A stretch of 8,610 nucleotides of DNA from assembly GCA_946410395.1 (NCBI GenBank), contig CAMKAE010000088.1, positions 1-8,610 of the forward strand. Reading direction: 5' to 3'. The notes below the pieces were generated by a model. It was not told where the DNA came from and did no database searches. It saw only the letters and a list, made by a program, of their open reading frames with translations. Each line of letters begins with the position of its first letter. Position 1 is the first letter of the stretch. The position numbers and the translations under genes are program-made. The stretch is from an uncultured Clostridia bacterium (GTDB lineage Bacteria > Bacillota > Clostridia > Christensenellales > Aristaeellaceae). Of the stretch, positions 1-6,718 are shown in pieces.

Positions 1-334
1 TGACCGCGTCAATGATGTCCGGCAGGTCGCCGGAGGCGATCATGGTGGTGTAGTTATCGTTTTCCGAGCCGGGAGGCGGTTGGAGAAAATCGAGGGCGAT
101 GCCCTTCTCCTCCGGGCCCCAGCCGCGCCGAAGCGTATACTGGATCGCCGGGTTTTCCGCGTAATTGCCGTAGTATTCCGAAGAAGTTCCCGAATAGATC
201 CACCATTTGAACGTGGTCTCCGGGGTGGCGTTCTGAGCTCTGGCCTGGCCGATGTTGCTGTAGTAGATCTGCATGCCGACCAGCAGAACCACCACAGCGG
301 TTATCAGAGCGATCCATTTCATGCGAATAGACAT
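1..334 (-). CDS. ABC sugar transporter extracellular solute-binding protein, LipO/LplA-like (5' part only)
   Basis: This gene runs off the left edge, so only the first 111 residues are visible. They show a short basic start (MSIRMK), a hydrophobic segment at about residues 7-23, and then a segment rich in Trp and Tyr (FKWWIYSG, SEYYGNYAENP). The motif MIASGDLPDII near the end is typical of large extracellular solute-binding proteins that deliver oligosaccharides to ABC permeases. Binding would occur on the outer face of the membrane. The ATG at 332-334 is chosen because AAAGGAGA lies 8 bases upstream (343-350 on the plus strand). No cysteine follows the hydrophobic segment, so the usual lipoprotein anchor is missing. 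Cleavage after a sequence such as ARAQN, or an uncleaved signal anchor, are alternatives. It lies downstream of the GH78 gene on the same strand, but 156 bases away with its own leader. The family call is confident, the sugar is unknown. Confidence 0.85.
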   Translation of the reverse strand, partial: MSIRMKWIALITAVVVLLVGMQIYYSNIGQARAQNATPETTFKWWIYSGTSSEYYGNYAENPAIQYTLRRGWGPEEKGIALDFLQPPPGSENDNYTTMIASGDLPDIIDAV

Positions 335-342
335 GGCGTTTC

Positions 343-350
343 TCTCCTTT
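343..350 (-). promoter_or_regulatory. Ribosome binding site of the solute-binding protein gene
   Basis: AAAGGAGA read on the minus strand, with 8 bases to the ATG at 332-334. It fixes the start of the partial solute-binding protein gene. Confidence 0.8.
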
Positions 351-358
351 CACGGTTG

Positions 359-386
359 AACAGCAAAGCACCGCTTTCCTGCTGTT
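359..386 (-). promoter_or_regulatory. Stem-loop in the 5' leader of the solute-binding protein gene
   Basis: A perfect 7-bp inverted repeat, AACAGCA and TGCTGTT, encloses 14 bases. The inner bases can also pair (AAAGC, loop GGT, GCTTT), so a longer stem with a small bulge is possible. It lies 8 bases upstream of the Shine-Dalgarno sequence. If transcription starts near the -10-like element at 391-396, it would be at the very 5' end of the mRNA. It could be a protecting 5' stem-loop, a translational control element or a DNA operator. Structure is seen; function is inferred. Confidence 0.4.
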
Positions 387-390
387 GATC

Positions 391-396
391 ATGATA
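391..396 (-). promoter_or_regulatory. Possible -10 element for the solute-binding protein gene
   Basis: TATCAT on the minus strand matches the sigma-A -10 consensus at five of six positions. No good -35 hexamer lies 16-18 bases upstream; TTGGTA is about 22 bases away. A promoter here would need an activator or lie elsewhere in this gap, so this is a weak call. Confidence 0.25.
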
Positions 397-447
397 CAGA
401 TTTCGTCCCGAAGACGCTTTACCAATTCCGATCAAAACTAAGACATA

Positions 448-482
448 TCCGACGAGTCTGATCCGTCGGACCGGTGTCCGGT
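448..482 (-). terminator. Two adjacent inverted repeats after the GH78 gene: weak terminator or operator
   Basis: About 10 bases after the GH78 stop codon, the minus strand carries ACCGG-ACA-CCGGT (470-482). It is followed at once by TCCGACG-9 bases-CGTCGGA (448-470), a perfect 7-bp inverted repeat. The bases after the second stem (TATGTCTTAGTTTT) are T-rich but broken, so intrinsic termination would be inefficient. The second palindrome carries the same TCCGAC/GTCGGA half-site that recurs before the operon at the other end of the window, so a protein-binding site is an equally good reading. Confidence 0.4.
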
Positions 483-490
483 TGTCTTTG

Positions 491-2740
491 TCACTCCATG
501 ATGTTCAGAGACCCCGTAAAAGGAATTTGCTGCCCGGACGGAGTGATGAAAAGGCCCCTGGCCCCTTCGGGAAGGCTCACATCATACTGATGCGTCCCGT
601 TTTCGTCCGTGCGGTAAGCACACCGTACCGTTCCCTGCGACGTGACGACTGTTCCTGAAAAGTCAGGCAGATCGAACATCCGGGGCCGGATGACGATCTT
701 GCCGCTCTCCTGCCGGACGCCCGCCATGGTGCACGTGAACTCATACAGCGGCAACGCGCTCCAGGCATGGCATTCGCTGCGGGGATGGTGCGGTTCCTCC
801 GGACAGGTGGTGCAGCCCCGCCCAATCAGGGCGATCCAGTCGTCCAGGGATCGGCGCATCTCGTCCTCCAGCCCGACCTTCTCCAACGCACGGAACCATT
901 CGTACGAGGCGGCGAAGGAGCAGGGCGGACAAACCAGAGCCGCCTGCATGGCATGGCGGCTTTCAAGATCGTCGAACAAGCCGTTAATCACGGCCCAGGC
1001 CTGAGCGTGACGCGTGAATTGGCTGCAGGACGGGCCTTCCTGCACCATGCCTTTCTCCGGATCGAAACACAACGCTCTCACGTTTTGCAAAATCTCCGCC
1101 CGGCGCTGCCGGTACTCCGCCGCCGTGCCGGGGCGGCCCGTGGCTTCATAAAGTTTTGCTCCGCACTCCAGGGCGTACGCATACATCAGATTGATGATGC
1201 TGCTGGGACCTTCAAAGTACGCGGGCGATACACCGCCCGTTTCCCGCCAGTCATCCTGCCAGTCAATGAAGGCCCAGGGATCAATCTTTCCCACCAGTCC
1301 CGATCCATCCCGTTTGCGGTCATAGGCATCCAGAATGCGGTCGATGTCCGGGCGATACAGGCGGCCTAAAGCCGCATCGCCGGTATGCTCCACATACTCC
1401 CAGAGGGCAAACACGTAATGCAGTGAAAACGTGGAAATGATCTGGCAGTAGGCCGTCGGCGTCTTCCCGGGCAGCAGGCCCTCGGGCCGCAGGCCGCAGT
1501 GGAAGTCCAGCAGGGCCTTCCGTGCCAGTCTTGTGTCATCGCTCACGGCATAGCTGAACAGCATTTGAAGCCGGGTATCCATGATGAACTGCAGCTGCTC
1601 GTAATAGGGGCAGTCCATGTAGGTCTCCAGCATGCAGTTCCGCAGCGTGCGCAGACAGATGTCCCACAGCTGTCCCACCCACGGGACGGAGGAGGAAACC
1701 GTCGATTGCACCGGCAGCGGATATCCTGTCATCCGGTATACCGGTGGCAGAGACAACTGTCCGCCACGGATGACGATGTACCGGAAGGTGCGCACCCAGA
1801 AGGGCTCATAGCAGACAGGGCCGCCGGCCAGGATGACACGGTCCGTCCGGCCCGCGGCGGTGCCGTTCATGTCATCGATGCGGCAGCCGTCCGTTCCGTC
1901 GCCGAAGCGTTCCAGATACGTGACGGTGATCTCCGTTCCGGCCTCCCCGTCAAAGGAAAAGTGCGGATACCCGTTCACATGGGCGCCGGCGTCCAGCACG
2001 GTGTCGTTTTCTCTCCGGATGATCCGGGCGAAGGCTGTCTCCGTCTCGTCCATCAGGGGAATCTCCCGGGGGATCACATGGATCCGGGGCACCAGCCCCA
2101 CACTCTGAAACGCAGGAGACAGCACCACCGGTCCCCAGGGCAGGGCCGGCAGCCAGGCGGTATCGTCAAAGTCCGCCGCCCGCCAGCGGGCCGGAGATCG
2201 ACGGAAGTCAACAGATTCCTCCACCGCGCCCAGATAGACGGTGTATTCCGTGGAGTGCAGATGAAACGTGTTATCCAGCCATACATACCATGGCGCTTGC
2301 CCGGTGGTAACGGAGCCGATGACCTGGCCGGCGGCGTCCGTGATCTCCCCCTCCACCGCCAGGGCATGGCAGTTTCCCGCGCCCACCACGCCGTATATGG
2401 CCGCCCGCTCGTCCGTCTGGTCCCGTGCCATGTCCGGATCATTGTACAGGACCTGCACGGCGAATACATTCTTTCCGGCACACAAAAGCGGCGTCAAATC
2501 GACTGTCTCGAAATACTGCCGGTCCAGGTCGCCCTTGCAGGGGCCGGACAGCACAGGCTGCCCGTTGACCCATAGCCGGTAACGGGAGACGGCCGTGATA
2601 CAGACCGTCAGCCGGGCATCCGCCGGAAGGACCTGTTCACAGCGAAAATACGCAAACCGGCCTCCCAGATCGCCGTGGACGATCCGTTTTTGTTCAAGTT
2701 CTTCCCTGGGGATCCTGATCCACTGTGCGTCTTCCCACAT
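491..2740 (-). CDS. GH78 alpha-L-rhamnosidase-like enzyme
   Basis: Predicted to hydrolyse terminal alpha-L-rhamnose with inversion. The 749-residue protein has beta-sandwich domains in roughly the first 340 residues (lectin-like pieces such as YRLWVNGQPVLSGP), then an (alpha/alpha)6 barrel at about 350-685 and a small C-terminal beta domain. The barrel opens with DCPYYEQLQFIMD at 376-388. The spacing D376, E381, D388 equals the D-x4-E-x6-D acid triad of characterised GH78 enzymes, with E381 as likely general acid. E648 in TTCPEE, ahead of CHAWSA, fits the general base. The usual DCPxRE arginine is Tyr here. There is no signal peptide and there are many cysteines, so it should be cytoplasmic. 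The ATG at 2738-2740 is preferred over an in-frame TTG at 2780-2782 because AGAAGG (2751-2756) lies 10 bases before it and a hairpin covers the TTG. It is the last gene of the operon. Family is confident; exact substrate is not. Confidence 0.85.
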   Translation of the reverse strand: MWEDAQWIRIPREELEQKRIVHGDLGGRFAYFRCEQVLPADARLTVCITAVSRYRLWVNGQPVLSGPCKGDLDRQYFETVDLTPLLCAGKNVFAVQVLYNDPDMARDQTDERAAIYGVVGAGNCHALAVEGEITDAAGQVIGSVTTGQAPWYVWLDNTFHLHSTEYTVYLGAVEESVDFRRSPARWRAADFDDTAWLPALPWGPVVLSPAFQSVGLVPRIHVIPREIPLMDETETAFARIIRRENDTVLDAGAHVNGYPHFSFDGEAGTEITVTYLERFGDGTDGCRIDDMNGTAAGRTDRVILAGGPVCYEPFWVRTFRYIVIRGGQLSLPPVYRMTGYPLPVQSTVSSSVPWVGQLWDICLRTLRNCMLETYMDCPYYEQLQFIMDTRLQMLFSYAVSDDTRLARKALLDFHCGLRPEGLLPGKTPTAYCQIISTFSLHYVFALWEYVEHTGDAALGRLYRPDIDRILDAYDRKRDGSGLVGKIDPWAFIDWQDDWRETGGVSPAYFEGPSSIINLMYAYALECGAKLYEATGRPGTAAEYRQRRAEILQNVRALCFDPEKGMVQEGPSCSQFTRHAQAWAVINGLFDDLESRHAMQAALVCPPCSFAASYEWFRALEKVGLEDEMRRSLDDWIALIGRGCTTCPEEPHHPRSECHAWSALPLYEFTCTMAGVRQESGKIVIRPRMFDLPDFSGTVVTSQGTVRCAYRTDENGTHQYDVSLPEGARGLFITPSGQQIPFTGSLNIME

Positions 2741-2757
2741 ACCCGATCCGCCTTCTG

Positions 2758-2791
2758 AAAACGGGAAAGACCGGCTTCCCAATCTTTCCCG
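2758..2791 (-). promoter_or_regulatory. Intercistronic hairpin with short T run before the GH78 gene
   Basis: CGGGAAAGA and TCTTTCCCG form a perfect 9-bp stem around a 12-base loop (2762-2791). On the minus strand TTTT (2758-2761) follows directly. It begins 5 bases after the stop of the alpha/beta hydrolase gene and ends just before the GH78 ribosome binding site. It resembles a leaky intrinsic terminator, or a stem that stabilises the upstream mRNA segment. Either would lower GH78 expression relative to the upstream genes. Confidence 0.5.
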
Positions 2792-2796
2792 CAGTT

Positions 2797-4914
2797 TTAT
2801 TCCACAATAATCCTGGCTCTGTCCAAGTTCAGCACCTGTGTAAAGGGGTCGGATGTGCCCTGCCGCTGGGTCGCGATGCGAACGGTGGCAAAGTAGGTCC
2901 CTGGCTGATCATAGCTTGCCACGGTCTCCGCGTGGGCGGTGTGGATTTCGCCCTTTGCGCCTTTTTCAAAGTCCAGGCTTGCGTCCCACATATCCTTCCC
3001 CAGCATCAGCCGCGCCACGCCGTTGGCTTCCGTCTCCCTGGCAGCGAGCTGCTTTTCCTGCTGTGCGAACAGGATCTCCGTCACCTCACCCGCATGGATG
3101 GGAATCTCCACGTCGACCGTGAAGCGAACGCACTCGCCGGCCTTGACACGTGCGCACTTTGTGCCGTTGGCCCGCAAGGTGGGGATGGCCTGAATGCCGC
3201 AGCGCCTGCTGACATCCGTTTCGGGATGGATTTGTCCATCCTCGCCCAGACTGTAAGCCGTGCGCTCCAGTGGCTCGATGCCTTTTTCCACCCAGTCGGA
3301 GAGATCAATCAGCGCCTGCCGCAGCGCACCTACATAGTTGACCACCATGTAATTCCCGATGGCCGCCACATCGCCGTGCATGCACCGCTCCATGAAATAG
3401 GTACGGTGATCCGCGTCGGAGCCCTTGGCTTCGATGATCTTTTTCCGCCACCAGTCGGCACACCAGGGGCAGGTGCTCTCGTCCATCAGGGCCTGGATGT
3501 TGATGACCTTGCCCTGGATCTCGCCATCTTGCCGGACACCCACGCCGGTAAATGGCACCGGGAAGGGAGGCCGCTGGGGTGTTTTCGGACTCCCGTCGGG
3601 ATTGCGGAACTGATCCCAGGCATGGAAGGACAGGTCTTCCGGCACCTGATATCGGTAATAGCTCTGGGCGGCGATATAGTCAGAATTGTCCAGCAGGATC
3701 GCATCCCCGGGCCGGACTTTTTCCATGGTTGCACCCAGATCGCTCATCCCGTAGCAGTCACCGATCGTCACGATACCGCCCCTGCCATCGGCGGCGCGCA
3801 TCATTTTGCCCATAAGGAGCGTGGCGCCCACCGCGCCGCCGTCCTGGAAGGTCATGGAAAGGCCTTCCTGATACAGCTGATCGCCCCGGGGCAGGTCTTC
3901 CAGTTCAAGATACGCGCCGTTGCCGCTGACCATCTGCTTCTTGTAGGCGTCGTCCACACCGTTCTGGCCGTCCTCGGCGGTGCGGGCGTCGGTCTGATCT
4001 GCCCGGTGAACGGATCTCACCTTTGTGCGGAAACAAATCCGGTCCTTGGAAGAGGAGCTTTCGGGATCCGATCCCGCGTAGCCCGTCTTCGTCCAGAAAT
4101 CGGTAAAGTAGCCGGGATCCATCCGCTTGACGCCGGGCAGCAGCACGGGCAGGGAGCCCGGGTCGATGACGCCCTTCGCTTCCAGATACCAGGCCAGCGG
4201 CGGGAAGCCCATCTTTGTCAGTTCCCGGAGCATATCGGCTTCATCTTTGGTCAGGTGCTCATAAGGGTCGCCGGAACCGCCCGCGTCCAAAGCATCCAGG
4301 ATTTTCCCGAAGGCGTTGCGCAGGACGCGCTGACCCTGGACATGCATGGTAATCGTGTTGGGCAGGGAAACCGGCGAGCCGATCACATAAGGCGCCGCGC
4401 CGTCCCAGGCCCGAGTGTTCTCGATGCAGGCCATGGTTTTGTATCCGCCGCCGGATCCGCCGTAGACGTAACCGTAAGGGCGCTGGGACGTTTCGTAGAT
4501 TTCCATGGCTTTTTCCCGGGAGAACTCCGCCGCCGCGGCGGAAGACTGCCAGGTCAGCTTATCGTCACGATTTCCGCCGAACTGGGAGCGTGAACCCATG
4601 TTGGTTTCCACATAATACGCGCCGCATTTCAGCGCGAACCCAATGCGGTCCTCCGTACCGGTATGACCAATGGACGCCACTTCCTCATCCGGGCCGGGGA
4701 ACGGAGACAGATACTGATGAAAGCGGTTCCCGTAGCGCTCAGCCGGCGGAAAGCAAAAAACGAATTTCACATCTGTTCCGTCAAAGGTTCCGTGCATATA
4801 CCGGTATGGGATGGTTTCACCGTTTTCCAGATAGCGCTCCTTCCACTCGTCCTGATCGATGACTGGATGCGCAAAGCGCGGGTCCTGCCCGGGGTCATAG
4901 ATGGCCTTCTTCAA
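2797..4914 (-). CDS. Alpha/beta-hydrolase-fold protein, probable glycan esterase, with C-terminal beta-sandwich
   Basis: I recognise the fold but not the substrate. The 705-residue protein carries a nucleophile elbow, GGSGGGYKT, with Ser154. It is followed by ENTRAWDGAAPYVIGSP, an arrangement loosely like tannase and feruloyl-esterase families, where the same stretch reads GxSxGG...DGxxxGxP. LMDE (Asp478) and CMHGD (His513), about 35 residues apart, fit the last two members of a Ser-Asp-His triad. About residues 210-400 form a large lid-like insertion. Residues about 580-705 look like an Ig/PKD-type beta-sandwich (QPGTYFATVRI). No signal peptide is visible, so it should be cytoplasmic. The start is TTG at 4912-4914 because GGAAGGAAGG (4925-4934) lies 10 bases upstream; the upstream in-frame ATG codons lack a ribosome binding site. 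It overlaps the GH43 gene by 20 bases, suggesting coupled translation. Removal of acyl groups from imported oligosaccharides is inference. Confidence 0.7.
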   Translation of the reverse strand: MKKAIYDPGQDPRFAHPVIDQDEWKERYLENGETIPYRYMHGTFDGTDVKFVFCFPPAERYGNRFHQYLSPFPGPDEEVASIGHTGTEDRIGFALKCGAYYVETNMGSRSQFGGNRDDKLTWQSSAAAAEFSREKAMEIYETSQRPYGYVYGGSGGGYKTMACIENTRAWDGAAPYVIGSPVSLPNTITMHVQGQRVLRNAFGKILDALDAGGSGDPYEHLTKDEADMLRELTKMGFPPLAWYLEAKGVIDPGSLPVLLPGVKRMDPGYFTDFWTKTGYAGSDPESSSSKDRICFRTKVRSVHRADQTDARTAEDGQNGVDDAYKKQMVSGNGAYLELEDLPRGDQLYQEGLSMTFQDGGAVGATLLMGKMMRAADGRGGIVTIGDCYGMSDLGATMEKVRPGDAILLDNSDYIAAQSYYRYQVPEDLSFHAWDQFRNPDGSPKTPQRPPFPVPFTGVGVRQDGEIQGKVINIQALMDESTCPWCADWWRKKIIEAKGSDADHRTYFMERCMHGDVAAIGNYMVVNYVGALRQALIDLSDWVEKGIEPLERTAYSLGEDGQIHPETDVSRRCGIQAIPTLRANGTKCARVKAGECVRFTVDVEIPIHAGEVTEILFAQQEKQLAARETEANGVARLMLGKDMWDASLDFEKGAKGEIHTAHAETVASYDQPGTYFATVRIATQRQGTSDPFTQVLNLDRARIIVE

Positions 4915-6697
4915 GGGGAATACACCTTCCTTCCGTGATACCGTTCTCATTGAAAGCATCTACTCTCACATAACAGCGGCGTTCTTTGATCAGCGCGCCG
5001 ATGCGTTTCTCGCCCGGAGAGAATACCATCCAACTGTGGTAGAGCTTTTCGGGGGAAGATCCGAAGAGAATATTGTAGCCCAGCGTGTTCTCCTGTGCCC
5101 TGATGGTCACTGTCATGTCCAGCGCGTCGGCTCTCTCCGCTGAGAATGACGGGATTCCAGGCTTTTCGCCATAACCCCTGCCGAAAACCCGCAGACCGGA
5201 CACGCAGGGATTCTGACCATAGGGCATGGCCATATCGGTCAGGCGAATGAACCGCGTCCTGAAGCCCTCTTCCCGGAGGACCAAATCGTGAGAAAGGTCG
5301 GTATGCGCGTCGAACTTGTCTTCGATGCTGAACCAGTCTTCCCCGTCCGTGCTGCCCTCCAGCCGCCACTGCGTTTGCAGGTTCCGCTCTTCAATATACC
5401 GGTCCCGACCTTTTGCGATCTCGACCGGGCAGGGGATGTCGATGGCATCGTCAGCGAAGTTCACCTGGATGGCGTGAACGTCATAAATCGCTCCGAGGTC
5501 GACCTGAAGCCATTCACTTCGGCTGTTTGAAGCAGCCCGCCACCAGGTCTGCACGTTTTCTTCGGTCGCTTTGTTCGGCTCGTGTCCTTCCAGGCAGGAG
5601 GACGCTGCGGCTGTTTTGTTCACGCTCAACAGCATCCAGGCCGGATCCCGCCAGGGATCTCCCTCCGTTGTCATAGGCCAGTCACCGTAGCGCTGGTTGC
5701 AGAACAGCTCGCCATCCGCATCAAAACCCGCAGGCCACAAGCCCACCCGGCGCTCAAAGTTGTGATTCACGCTGATGCGCATTGTCGACGTGTGCCACCA
5801 TTGCCCTTGCCGATCCCGCATGGTGGAGCCGTGACCCGCACCGGGCAGAAAGCCACCAGGATGGTAGGAATAGGGATTGTTGTCCGCCAGGGTGAATGGG
5901 CCAAGCGGACGGTCGCTGGTATAAACGCCATCAGCATAGATATTGAATTCCGTGCCCGGGCATGCGTATTGAAGATAGTATCTGCCCCCATGCTTTGTCA
6001 TCCATGAGCCTTCGATGAAAGGCGCGTTGGAAAACATGCCCCGGATCATCGCCTTGCGGTCTTCCGGGATCTGATCCTCCCGCATTTCTCTGGCAGCCAG
6101 GAACGTTCGCATCTCCGCATCGGCTTCTTCCGGGCAGAGGGGGCGGAGAGAGTGATCTTCTCCTGAGCGTTCATACCCAATCTCAAAGGGATGCCCCTCG
6201 ATCAGGACCGTTCTCTCTCCCTTGGGAAGCATGGTCACGGGATCCAGTTCCACGCCCCAGATCGGTGTAGCGTTGGAGCATCCCCAGTAGAAATACACCC
6301 GCCCGTCATCATCCGCAAAGAGGTTCGGATCCCAGAAGGGAAAGTTCCCCGGGATTCGCTCATAGGGGCCGTTCAGAATGTCCCTGGTACGCCATCGATC
6401 GCAGTTTTCGTCCCGGCGGGAGGCACAGAAGTATACCCAGTCGCCTATCACGCGCACATCGGGGGCGTAATCATAAAGCGGGAGTTCCGAGGGAAGCTGG
6501 TGGTTTTCCCAACGAACCAAATCATCCGATACCCAGACGCCCAGGGTCATGGATGCAAAGATGTAATAGCGATCCCGGAAGCAGATCATGGAGGGATCCG
6601 CCGCTTCCCGGCAGATCCTCAAGGCTCCGCCCCGGCGCTGATCCAGATTGAACTGGTAGCGATAGTTGATGTTGATGGGATTGCAATAGACAGCCAC
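4895..6697 (-). CDS. GH43-family glycosidase with F5/8 type C (discoidin/CBM32-like) domain
   Basis: Predicted exo-acting beta-xylosidase, alpha-L-arabinofuranosidase or galactosidase-type enzyme of family 43. The five-bladed propeller fills about residues 25-350. The three family acids are visible: Asp34 in ADPS (base), Asp123 in WDPNLFADDDG (pKa modulator) and Glu229 in FIEGSW (general acid). His289 in GAGHGS fits the conserved propeller-centre histidine. About residues 355-508 form a discoidin-like beta-sandwich (SEWLQVDLGAIYDVHAIQVNF, WRLEGSTDG), and about 515-595 look like a fibronectin type III domain. No signal peptide is seen, so it should be cytoplasmic. The GTG at 6695-6697 has GGGAGG (6706-6711) 8 bases upstream. 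It starts 21 bases after the YesL-family gene and overlaps the alpha/beta hydrolase gene by 20 bases. The family is well supported; the subfamily, and so the sugar, is not determined. Confidence 0.88.
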   Translation of the reverse strand: MAVYCNPININYRYQFNLDQRRGGALRICREAADPSMICFRDRYYIFASMTLGVWVSDDLVRWENHQLPSELPLYDYAPDVRVIGDWVYFCASRRDENCDRWRTRDILNGPYERIPGNFPFWDPNLFADDDGRVYFYWGCSNATPIWGVELDPVTMLPKGERTVLIEGHPFEIGYERSGEDHSLRPLCPEEADAEMRTFLAAREMREDQIPEDRKAMIRGMFSNAPFIEGSWMTKHGGRYYLQYACPGTEFNIYADGVYTSDRPLGPFTLADNNPYSYHPGGFLPGAGHGSTMRDRQGQWWHTSTMRISVNHNFERRVGLWPAGFDADGELFCNQRYGDWPMTTEGDPWRDPAWMLLSVNKTAAASSCLEGHEPNKATEENVQTWWRAASNSRSEWLQVDLGAIYDVHAIQVNFADDAIDIPCPVEIAKGRDRYIEERNLQTQWRLEGSTDGEDWFSIEDKFDAHTDLSHDLVLREEGFRTRFIRLTDMAMPYGQNPCVSGLRVFGRGYGEKPGIPSFSAERADALDMTVTIRAQENTLGYNILFGSSPEKLYHSWMVFSPGEKRIGALIKERRCYVRVDAFNENGITEGRCIPLEEGHL

Positions 6698-6718
6698 GCA
6701 GTGCGCCTCCCTTGTTCA

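Noticed and set aside
54..425. Minus-strand open frame across the start of the solute-binding protein gene
   Set aside because: It is out of frame with the signal-sequence and MIASGDLPDII frame, and the ribosome binding site serves the ATG at 332-334.
335..490. Catabolite repression (cre) site
   Set aside because: AAGCG-containing stretches here and near 7566-7577 do not fit the cre consensus on the left half; no convincing match was found.
1499..2575. Plus-strand open frame opposite the GH78 gene
   Set aside because: The translation is rich in Arg, Gly, His and Gln without recognisable motifs; it is a shadow of the GH78 frame.
4530..4541. Perfect palindrome CCGCCGCGGCGG
   Set aside because: It lies in a run of alanine codons of the alpha/beta hydrolase and is explained by codon choice.
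2725..4593. Long plus-strand open frame of over 600 codons opposite the alpha/beta hydrolase and the end of the GH78 gene
   Set aside because: It is antisense to a gene with a clear catalytic motif, has no ribosome binding site or family motif, and spans an intergenic gap. Open antisense frames are common in GC-rich genes.
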